Assembly: GCA_031270075.1 (NCBI GenBank)
Contig: JAISYG010000053.1
Location: 1 to 50,370, forward strand
Source: Dysgonamonadaceae bacterium
GTDB lineage: Bacteria; Bacteroidota; Bacteroidia; Bacteroidales; Azobacteroidaceae
Direction: 5' to 3'
DNA length: 50,370 nucleotides
Shown here: in pieces, positions 44,151 to 50,370 of the stretch
Position numbering within the stretch: the first letter of the stretch is position 1
Layout of the letters: each line of letters opens with the position of its first letter
Notes under the pieces: generated by a model
What the model was told of the DNA's origin: nothing
Databases searched by the model: none
Seen by the model: the letters and a program-made list of their open reading frames with translations, nothing else
Program-made: the position numbers and the translations under genes

Positions 44151-45580
44151 TGCCATTGCGATATTATTTTTTGAATAGTAGCGACCATCGTGTTGTAATC
44201 GGCTGTCGATTCCGCTGTTTTTAATTGATAATCCAAGAGTTGACGCTGTATTTGGATGACATCGCCCAGCGTGTTTTTCCCGGAAATAAATTCCTGTACG
44301 GCCAAATCATAAGTGGTTTGAGCCAATCCGGCCTGTTTTTTATAGAGTGCGATTTTCCGGGAGGCATCGTCTAATTGGTGTTTGCTCTGCCATAAATCGG
44401 CTTGCAACCGGTTGAACGCATCGGCTTGTTTTTCCCGGTTCGCTAATTGCAGGATTTGGACTTCCTTACGGGCAGCCTTGTATTTGTTCCGGTAAACCGG
44501 AAGGCTGAGTGATAGCATGGGCATAATCATATCTTTGCCGTTCATATTGTTCATGGTTCCGGAGGAGTGAGTGTCTATGGTTTCGGGTTTTTTCCCGATG
44601 AGCATGTATTGGATACCGACACCAAACATCGGATATCCCATTTTTTTTACCATTTCTTCCTGCGATTGGTAGGCTAATGCCTCTGCTTGTAACATGGCCA
44701 ACAGGGGATTTTGAGTTTGCATTGTCGCCGCCAATTGTTCGATATTCACCGGAAAATACAGGGGCAAAACGGTATCGGGAATCATCACTTCACTGCTTGC
44801 GGGACGATTCAACAAGGTGTTGAAACGGGCTTTACCTGCTGTTAGTTCCGATAAAAGACTTTCGTAACTATTTTCTAATTCCATTATTTCCAACTGAATG
44901 CGAAGTACTTCGGATAATCCGGAAGATGAATTTCCCATGGGCATAGCGCTCTTGTTTCCCATCGAATTGCTTGCGGACGGTGTGCTTGGATTAGAAGAGA
45001 GCGGGGAAGCACCCATATTCATACCGCTCATCGAAACCGTACCGGAAGATGGGATGTTTTCGGCTTTTGCCATGGTTCCTCCGGCGGAAGAAACCGTTGC
45101 ACCGGCGGCGAATCTTCGTAGCGCCAAATCTTCCAACTGCCGCAATAATTTTTGGTTGGCTCCATTGTTGGCTACTTTTTGTTTCAAAGCGCAGAGAACA
45201 TACCATTGGCTATATATTTCGAGGTACAGCTTATCTTTCATTTCACGAAATTCCTCGAAAGCCATTTGTGCCATCTGTTGCGCTTCGGTGCGGGCGGCTT
45301 TTCTTGTTCCGAACCAAGGGAACATCTGCATCAGTTGTACTTGGGCGATTTGACGGCCTTCGACCAGTTCCATCGGTTGAAGGAAAAATCCCATATCCAA
45401 ACGAAGATCGTCGAGAGCGCCGGCTTGGGGCGCCTTTTGCAAGGCAGCCTCGTAAGAGAGGAATGCCGCTTTGACCGCCGGATTATTTTGGGCGGCGATT
45501 TGCAGGTAATGGTTTAGCGAATCGGTCTGACCGTAAACCATCCACGGCGTGAATAACCATACTATCCAATATTTTTTCAT
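44147..45580 (-). CDS. cusC: CusC/TolC-family outer-membrane efflux protein with Met-rich insertion
   Basis: This 477-aa protein is the outer-membrane channel of the pump. It has a signal peptide (1-17) and the two-repeat coiled-coil TolC layout. An unusual insertion at about 162-221 is rich in Ser, Gly and Met, with motifs such as SMSGMNMG and SAMPMGNS (DNA about 44918-45097). Met clusters bind Cu(I) and Ag(I). More Met lie near NMNGKDMIMPM. It overlaps cusA and cusB by ATGA on both sides, so all three are coupled. Confidence 0.85.
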   Translation of the reverse strand: MKKYWIVWLFTPWMVYGQTDSLNHYLQIAAQNNPAVKAAFLSYEAALQKAPQAGALDDLRLDMGFFLQPMELVEGRQIAQVQLMQMFPWFGTRKAARTEAQQMAQMAFEEFREMKDKLYLEIYSQWYVLCALKQKVANNGANQKLLRQLEDLALRRFAAGATVSSAGGTMAKAENIPSSGTVSMSGMNMGASPLSSNPSTPSASNSMGNKSAMPMGNSSSGLSEVLRIQLEIMELENSYESLLSELTAGKARFNTLLNRPASSEVMIPDTVLPLYFPVNIEQLAATMQTQNPLLAMLQAEALAYQSQEEMVKKMGYPMFGVGIQYMLIGKKPETIDTHSSGTMNNMNGKDMIMPMLSLSLPVYRNKYKAARKEVQILQLANREKQADAFNRLQADLWQSKHQLDDASRKIALYKKQAGLAQTTYDLAVQEFISGKNTLGDVIQIQRQLLDYQLKTAESTADYNTMVATIQKIISQWQ

Positions 45581-48500
45581 GCGTTTTTGTTATTTGTAAC
45601 GATTTTTTCCCGCCACCAACATTGCAGGACGGGAACGACAAACATAGTCATACTCTGAATAAACATACCGCCGAAAGTCGGGATAGCCATGGGAATCATA
45701 ATATCCGAGCCTTTTCCTGTGGATGTAAGTACAGGCAAAAGGGCTATCAGTGTAGTGGCTGTGGTCATGGCCGCCGGTCGCACCCGTTTCAGTCCCGCAT
45801 GTACTACCGCTTCACGGATTTCCGCTTGGGTTCGCGGATTTTGCTTCAGAAAAGTATCGTGGATATACGTGCCCATCAAAACGCCGTCGTTGGTAGCAAT
45901 GCCGAACAGGGCGATGAATCCAACCCAGATGGCAATACTCAGATTGATGGGATGGATATGAAACACTTCCCGCAGGTTGACTCCTCCGAACTGGAAGTTC
46001 ATGAACCAAGGCTGAGCGTAAAGCCATAAAAGGATAAAGCCACCGGCGAAAGCTACAAATACGCCAGAAAAATGGATAAATGAAGCGGTTACCGTTCGGA
46101 ATCGGAAATACAGTAGCAGGAAGATAATTAATAAACTCAATGGAATAACCAGCATCAGGCGTTTGGCAGCCCGTTGCTGTTGTTCGTAATTGCCGGCAAA
46201 TTTGTAGGAAACGCCGGGTGGTAATTGCAGTTCGCCTGCATGTATTTTTTCTTTCAAAAATTCGCCGGCTTGGTGTACCACATCTACTTCGGCTTTCCCT
46301 TCTGTTTTATCGAAAATCACGTAACCCGTCAGAAAAGTATTTTCACTTTGAATCATTTGCGCTCCTTTGGCGTATTCGATATCGACCACCTCGTCCAGTG
46401 GAATTTGAGCGCCGGTAGCTGTGGGAATAATCAAACGGGATAACGCTTCGGGATTGTCCCGCAATTCGCGCGGATAGCGTAGGCGTACCGGAAAACGTTC
46501 GCGTCCTTCTACCGTAGTAGTTAAAGGCATACCTCCCACGGTAGCGCTGATAATTTCCTGTAAATTGGCCACTGTTATCCCGTAACGAGCCATCCGGTTG
46601 CGGTTGAGCTTAATTTCAATATAAGGAGCGCCTACTGCCCGGTCGTAAAAAACAGTGGAAGGCAAAATAGACGGAACTTCTTTCAGTGCAGCTTCCAAGG
46701 CCTGACCTGCTTGTTCGATGGATTCCAAATCCGGTCCGTACACTTTCAGTCCCATGGGTGCCCGCATCCCCGTCGAAAGCATCACCAAGCGGGCTTCGAT
46801 AGGTTGCAGTTTCGGTGCGGACGTCATTCCCGGAAGGTGTGAAACGTTGATGATTTCCTGCCAGATATCGTTCATGTTTTTGATGTGCGGCCGCCATTGG
46901 CGTATCCGTCCGCTATCGGTTTCGAGATATTCCGGTTTAATGATAATCGTGTTTTCAAACATCTGCGCCGGAGCAGGGTCTAAGGCCGACTGGACGCGCC
47001 CCCATTTACCGACCGTAATTTCGACTTCGGGAATGGCGGAGATCCGTTTATCCAAGGTTCCGATTAATTGCAGGTTTTGTTCGATGCCGGTATGAGGCAT
47101 GGTGGTCGGCATCAACAGGAAAGAACCTTCGTCTAAACTCGGCATAAATTCTTCCCCCATATTGCGCCAAATAAGAATACCGGAAACCAATGTAAACAGT
47201 GGAATAAGCATGAATTGCCAGCGATGGGAGAGGCACCAGCGTAAAATACGCTCGTAAAAAGCTACTAATGCCCAAAGGCTGACGAGTACCAGACCAATTG
47301 CCAGAATCACAAAAAGCAAGTTCCAGAAAAAACCGGATTGTTCACCCAAAGGAAGCCAATGAGCGGTAAGATAAATAATGGTGAAAGCCAGAACAAGAAC
47401 AGTAACTATGATACTGTTTTTTCTTAAAAACTTGAAAACAGGACGATCCGGTAATTGTGGCCACCTGAAAGAAAACACCCAATAAGCGATGGCAGGCAAC
47501 AGGGTAAAGCCCAAAACAAAAGCGGAAATTAAAGCAAATGTTTTGGTGTAAGCCAAGGGTCCGAACAGTTTACCTTCCTGCGCCTGCATGACAAACACAG
47601 GCAAAAAACTGATGATAGTAGTTAACATACCGGTAGTGAGGGCGCCGGACACTTCCTTCACACTTTGGTAAATTAAATGAACCAAGGCTTTGCCGCGAAT
47701 GACGCTCCTATCCTTTTCCTGTTCAAGTTGCCGGATAATGCTTTCTACAAGTACGACCCCTACATCTACTAAAACGCCGATGGCAATGGCAATACCGGAT
47801 AAGGCTACAATATTGGCATCTACTCCGGTGTAACGCATAAGGATAAAGGTCGATAAAACGGCTATCGGCAAAATACTGGAAATAATGACGGACGCCCGCA
47901 AGTTGAATATCAATACAATGACTACAATAATGCAAATCAGGATTTCGTGGGAGAGGGCGGTTTCCAGCGTACCGATGGTTTCGCGAATCAATCCCGTGCG
48001 GTCGTAGAAGGGTACGACCGTTACTTTGGAAACACTGCCGTCCGGCAAGGTTTTTTGCGGCAATCCGGCTTCCATTTCCTTGATTTGATTCTTTACGTTG
48101 TCGATGACTTGCATGGGATTGGAACCGTAACGAGCAACTACTACGCCGCCGACCGCTTCTACACCTTCTTTGTCCAATCCGCCGCGCCGGGTGGCCGGGC
48201 CTATGGTAACAAAAGCCACATCTTTGATTCGGACAGGCGATCCGTTGCGGACTACGACCACCGATTCTTCCAAATCGGCGATACTTTTAATATAGCCCAA
48301 TCCCCGGACTAAGTATTCGGCCCGGTTGATTTCGATGGTTTCGGCGCCAATATCCTGATTGCTTTTCTGAATGGCGGTCATAATTTCCATGACGGAAACG
48401 TCGAAAGACCGCATGGCATTCGGATTGATTTCTACTTGGTATTCTTTGACAAATCCGCCAATGGAACCCACTTCCGAAACGCCGTCGGCCGATGAAAGGG

Positions 48501-49056
48501 AGTATTTGACGTAAAAATCCTGAAGGGTGCGCAGTTCTTCCGGGCTCCAACCGCCGGCAGGCTCGCCGGTTTGCGGATTCCGTCCTTCGAGTGTGTACCA
48601 GAAGATTTGTCCCAAAGCGGTTGCATCGGGTCCCAAAGCCGGTTGAACGCCTTCTGGCAATGTGCCCGGCGGCAGGGAATTGAGTTTTTCCAAAACGCGT
48701 GAACGACTCCAGTAAAATTCCGCATTGTCGTCGAAAATAATATAGATGAACGACATGCCGAACATGGAAGTACTCCGAATGGTTTTCACTCTCGGAATAC
48801 CCAGCAGCGAGGTAGTGAGCGGATAAGTGATTTGTTCCTGAACATCTTTGGGCGAACGTCCCATCCATTCGGTAGCAACAATTTGCTGGTTTTCGCCGAT
48901 ATCGGGAATGGCGTCGACGGGAACCGGATCGTGCGGAAGAATGCCCCCGCCCCAGTTGAAGGGCGCTACGGATATGCCCCATGCAATCAAGAGCAGAAGG
49001 AACAGCGCTGTAATCAAACGGTTGCTAAGAAAATATTGAATAATTTTATTCAGCAT
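45577..49056 (-). CDS. cusA: CusA-type Cu(I)/Ag(I) RND efflux pump
   Basis: This is the inner-membrane proton-driven pump (HME-RND family), 1159 aa. The three methionines that bind metal in E. coli CusA (Met573, Met623, Met672) appear to be matched here by Met649 (FLLMPTT), Met699 (APAQMFENT) and Met759 (RLVMLSTGM), a strong sign of copper/silver use rather than zinc/cobalt. The N-terminus IPDIGENQQIV and RSTSMFGMSFIYIIF are family signatures. It is about 100 residues longer than E. coli CusA; the extra part includes hydrophobic segments around residues 545-610 in the middle of the protein. It is first in the operon, behind a promoter at about 49100. Confidence 0.93.
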   Translation of the reverse strand: MLNKIIQYFLSNRLITALFLLLLIAWGISVAPFNWGGGILPHDPVPVDAIPDIGENQQIVATEWMGRSPKDVQEQITYPLTTSLLGIPRVKTIRSTSMFGMSFIYIIFDDNAEFYWSRSRVLEKLNSLPPGTLPEGVQPALGPDATALGQIFWYTLEGRNPQTGEPAGGWSPEELRTLQDFYVKYSLSSADGVSEVGSIGGFVKEYQVEINPNAMRSFDVSVMEIMTAIQKSNQDIGAETIEINRAEYLVRGLGYIKSIADLEESVVVVRNGSPVRIKDVAFVTIGPATRRGGLDKEGVEAVGGVVVARYGSNPMQVIDNVKNQIKEMEAGLPQKTLPDGSVSKVTVVPFYDRTGLIRETIGTLETALSHEILICIIVVIVLIFNLRASVIISSILPIAVLSTFILMRYTGVDANIVALSGIAIAIGVLVDVGVVLVESIIRQLEQEKDRSVIRGKALVHLIYQSVKEVSGALTTGMLTTIISFLPVFVMQAQEGKLFGPLAYTKTFALISAFVLGFTLLPAIAYWVFSFRWPQLPDRPVFKFLRKNSIIVTVLVLAFTIIYLTAHWLPLGEQSGFFWNLLFVILAIGLVLVSLWALVAFYERILRWCLSHRWQFMLIPLFTLVSGILIWRNMGEEFMPSLDEGSFLLMPTTMPHTGIEQNLQLIGTLDKRISAIPEVEITVGKWGRVQSALDPAPAQMFENTIIIKPEYLETDSGRIRQWRPHIKNMNDIWQEIINVSHLPGMTSAPKLQPIEARLVMLSTGMRAPMGLKVYGPDLESIEQAGQALEAALKEVPSILPSTVFYDRAVGAPYIEIKLNRNRMARYGITVANLQEIISATVGGMPLTTTVEGRERFPVRLRYPRELRDNPEALSRLIIPTATGAQIPLDEVVDIEYAKGAQMIQSENTFLTGYVIFDKTEGKAEVDVVHQAGEFLKEKIHAGELQLPPGVSYKFAGNYEQQQRAAKRLMLVIPLSLLIIFLLLYFRFRTVTASFIHFSGVFVAFAGGFILLWLYAQPWFMNFQFGGVNLREVFHIHPINLSIAIWVGFIALFGIATNDGVLMGTYIHDTFLKQNPRTQAEIREAVVHAGLKRVRPAAMTTATTLIALLPVLTSTGKGSDIMIPMAIPTFGGMFIQSMTMFVVPVLQCWWREKIVTNNKNA

Positions 49057-49096
49057 ATAAATATAGTTGTATTATAAGAATAAAGGATACGGGCTT

Positions 49097-49104
49097 CAAA
49101 GGTA
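49097..49104 (-). promoter_or_regulatory. -7 element of the cus operon
   Basis: TACCTTTG on the minus strand fits the -7 consensus and lies about 40 bp before the cusA start. The -33 position holds TTTT instead of TTTG, as might be expected for an inducible promoter. No metal-regulator gene (CusR, CueR or CsoR type) is present in the window. Confidence 0.5.
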
Positions 49105-49158
49105 AAAATTAAATTGAAGATTTAAAACTATTTGCTAAATAAAATAAAATTATAAATG

Positions 49159-49166
49159 TACATTTG
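49159..49166 (+). promoter_or_regulatory. -7 element of the uridine kinase gene
   Basis: TACATTTG fits the -7 consensus and lies 31 bp before the start codon at 49198. The nearest TTTG upstream is 24 bp away, longer than usual. The intergenic region 49057-49197 therefore holds divergent promoters for cusA and this gene. Confidence 0.5.
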
Positions 49167-49197
49167 CAGTAGAAAAAAAATAAAAAAATAAAAAAAC

Positions 49198-49824
49198 ATG
49201 TATGTAATTGGAATGGCCGGCGGGTCAGGTTCGGGAAAAACGACTTTAGTCAACCGTATTCTTCGGAAACTTCCGCGCGAAAGCGTGATACTGCTTCCGC
49301 AGGATGCGTATTACCGCGACAACAGTTATATGCCGATGGAGGAACGTCATAAACAAAATTACGACCATCCGGATTCCATCGAATGGTCGTTGTTTGTGAA
49401 GCATGTTCGGGAATTGAAAGCAGGAAACACGATTGAATGTCCCACCTACGATTATCTGACTTGCAGCCGGATGAAAGCAGTGGTACCGATTCAACCGGCG
49501 CAACTGTTGATTGTAGAGGGGATTTTGATTTACACTTGTCCCCAACTTTGCAGGGAAATCGATTTAAAAATATTCCGGGATGTACCGGGCGATTACCGTT
49601 TAAGCCGCATTATCCAACGGGATATCGAATCGAGGGGAAGAACGCCGAAACAAGTCATCGACCGGTTCTTTGAAACCGTTCGCCCGATGCACGAAGAATT
49701 TATCGAACGATCGAAGGAAGCGGCGGATATTCTGATTTCGGGCGGCGAAGTCGATGAGAAAGCGGTCGATTTTATTGTGGGTGGTATTTTGCATATTATC
49801 GAGGGGAAAGACAGTATTACCTGA
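49198..49824 (+). CDS. udk: Uridine kinase
   Basis: This 208-aa enzyme phosphorylates uridine (and usually cytidine) to the monophosphate for pyrimidine salvage in the cytoplasm. The P-loop is GGSGSGKTT near residues 8-16. DAYYRD and NYDHPDSIEW are the substrate-binding signatures of the family, followed by PTYDYLT and LIVEGILIY. IQRDIESRGRTPKQV is the lid region. The length is normal and the gene is intact. It is monocistronic by spacing and unrelated in role to its neighbours. Confidence 0.93.
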   Translation: MYVIGMAGGSGSGKTTLVNRILRKLPRESVILLPQDAYYRDNSYMPMEERHKQNYDHPDSIEWSLFVKHVRELKAGNTIECPTYDYLTCSRMKAVVPIQPAQLLIVEGILIYTCPQLCREIDLKIFRDVPGDYRLSRIIQRDIESRGRTPKQVIDRFFETVRPMHEEFIERSKEAADILISGGEVDEKAVDFIVGGILHIIEGKDSIT

Positions 49825-49894
49825 TCGGTTAAAAATCTTACTTCCCTTTGTGGTAAGTTCAAATAGTAAATCCCTTAAATATTTCGACATAAAA

Positions 49895-49925
49895 TTTGCA
49901 ATAATAAAAAAAAGCTTTATCTTTG
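49895..49925 (+). promoter_or_regulatory. Consensus promoter of the orphan transcript
   Basis: TTTG (49895-49898), a 19-bp gap and TATCTTTG (49918-49925) match the Bacteroidetes consensus perfectly. Transcription would start near 49931. No long gene follows before the terminator at 50177. Confidence 0.8.
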
Positions 49926-49930
49926 CCCCG

Positions 49931-50227
49931 TAAAATCGCTGACAATCAGCAAATATATGCAATAATTTACAATAACAGTTACAAAGAAAAACGCAACAAG
50001 GGCATGTACGGAAGCAAAAGAAATAGATATACCGACAAGGAGGAGAATCCCCTTGTTATCGGGGTATATAACAAAATGGAACTCCTAAAATCCCCCCCCC
50101 ATGTAGTTGCGATTCAATAGGTTACACAAAAGCATCTCTGCTTCAAACGATTGAAGCAAGCGAAAGATTAGCAACAAGCTCGTCCGGTATTCTTCCTGTT
50201 GGGAAGAAAAACCGGACGGGCTTTTTT
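49931..50227 (+). ncRNA. Candidate structured non-coding RNA, about 297 nt
   Basis: The region between the promoter at 49895 and the terminator at 50177-50227 has no convincing gene but clear folding potential. A two-part hairpin pairs 50027-50033 with 50063-50069 and 50035-50040 with 50051-50056. Its loop carries AGGAG (50041-50045), complementary to CTCCT at 50082-50086, which could form a pseudoknot. A perfect 8-bp stem-loop lies at 50139-50158. A 38-codon frame (50004-50120, MYGSKRNRYTDK) crosses the structured part; I do not recognise it. The RNA could be a stable sRNA, a riboswitch-like leader or an attenuator for the HU-like gene at 50253. The 5' end is estimated. Confidence 0.5.
50177..50227 (+). 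terminator. Strong Rho-independent terminator
   Basis: A long hairpin pairs CGTCCGGT (50181-50188) with ACCGGACG (50211-50218), an inner TTCTTCC (50190-50196) with GGAAGAA (50202-50208), and several outer bases. It is followed by six T. It ends 25 bp before the next gene, so it either ends the orphan RNA or attenuates that gene. Confidence 0.85.
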
Positions 50228-50252
50228 ATTAACAATTTAATACCTAAACAAC

Positions 50253-50370
50253 ATGCCAATTGTATTTAACAAAGTGGAACGGGCGAATCCTTTAGACAGG
50301 ACGCAGCCCAAAAAGTGGTATCCCATCCTGAAGACTTTGAGCCAGGTGGGAGAAAGTGAAGTAGCCAAGG
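50253..50370 (+). CDS. HU-like DNA-binding protein (HU-HIG type), partial
   Basis: Only the first 39 codons are in the window. MPIVFNKVERANPLDRTQP followed by KKWYPILKTLSQVGESEVAK matches the Bacteroidetes HU-like proteins (HU-HIG domain, PF18291-like), whose N-terminus reads similarly and which are usually 120-170 aa. In related genomes such genes often precede a small lysozyme-like amidase gene; what follows here lies outside the window. It starts just after the terminator, so transcription may depend on read-through or on a promoter I cannot see in the 25-bp gap. Confidence 0.75.
   Translation, partial: MPIVFNKVERANPLDRTQPKKWYPILKTLSQVGESEVAK

Noticed and set aside
49923..50120. A 65-codon frame starting at 49923
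   Set aside because: Its first codons overlap the -7 box of the promoter and would not be transcribed; only the shorter frame from 50004 could be real.

Overview
The window reads as a chromosomal segment from a member of the Bacteroidales. The evidence is two SusC/SusD pairs, a hybrid two-component regulator (HTCS), a complete Bat aerotolerance operon, Bacteroidetes-type promoters (TTTG, 19-20 bp, TAnnTTTG), HU-type DNA-binding genes and C-terminal sorting domains of the type IX secretion system (T9SS). The T9SS domains suggest a porphyromonad, dysgonomonad or related lineage rather than a typical gut Bacteroides; this is inference, as no rRNA gene is present.

Layout. 1-2.2 kb: a fimbrillin-like surface lipoprotein gene and a truncated IS1182-type element. 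2.4-30.5 kb: a large polysaccharide utilisation locus (PUL). Its left arm encodes an alginate-lyase-fold enzyme (PL38-like), a GH88 unsaturated uronyl hydrolase and a GH2 glycosidase, followed by a convergent HTCS gene. Two SusCD operons then point right. Operon A has a surface glycan-binding lipoprotein, SusC, SusD and a T9SS-exported beta-helix/CBM protein. Operon B has SusC, SusD, two small lipoproteins and a GH55-like double beta-helix fused to a beta-propeller. Both operons start behind nearly the same 129-bp upstream block carrying a long inverted repeat, so one HTCS probably controls both. A decayed gene that keeps only a T9SS sorting domain lies between them.

30.5-30.6 kb: a terminator and tRNA-Pro(GGG). 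30.6-38.8 kb: moxR, DUF58, a small BatD-like gene and batA-batB-batC-batD-batE, all on the minus strand. 38.9-42.5 kb: ftsY, rimO, HU and an HU-membrane-LysM fusion as one operon. 42.7-49.1 kb: a Cu(I)/Ag(I) efflux operon cusA-cusC-cusB. 49.2-49.8 kb: uridine kinase. 49.9-50.2 kb: a promoter, a structured RNA candidate and a strong terminator. The window ends inside an HU-like gene.

How the PUL may work (inference): a uronic-acid-containing polysaccharide is bound and cut at the surface, imported by two SusCD pumps, cleaved by the lyase to unsaturated ends, and finished by GH88 and GH2. The substrate cannot be read from sequence. The strongest candidates for something undescribed are this dual-operon uronate PUL with its duplicated operator, its two unusual beta-helix proteins, the HU-TM-LysM protein, and the orphan structured RNA near the right end.
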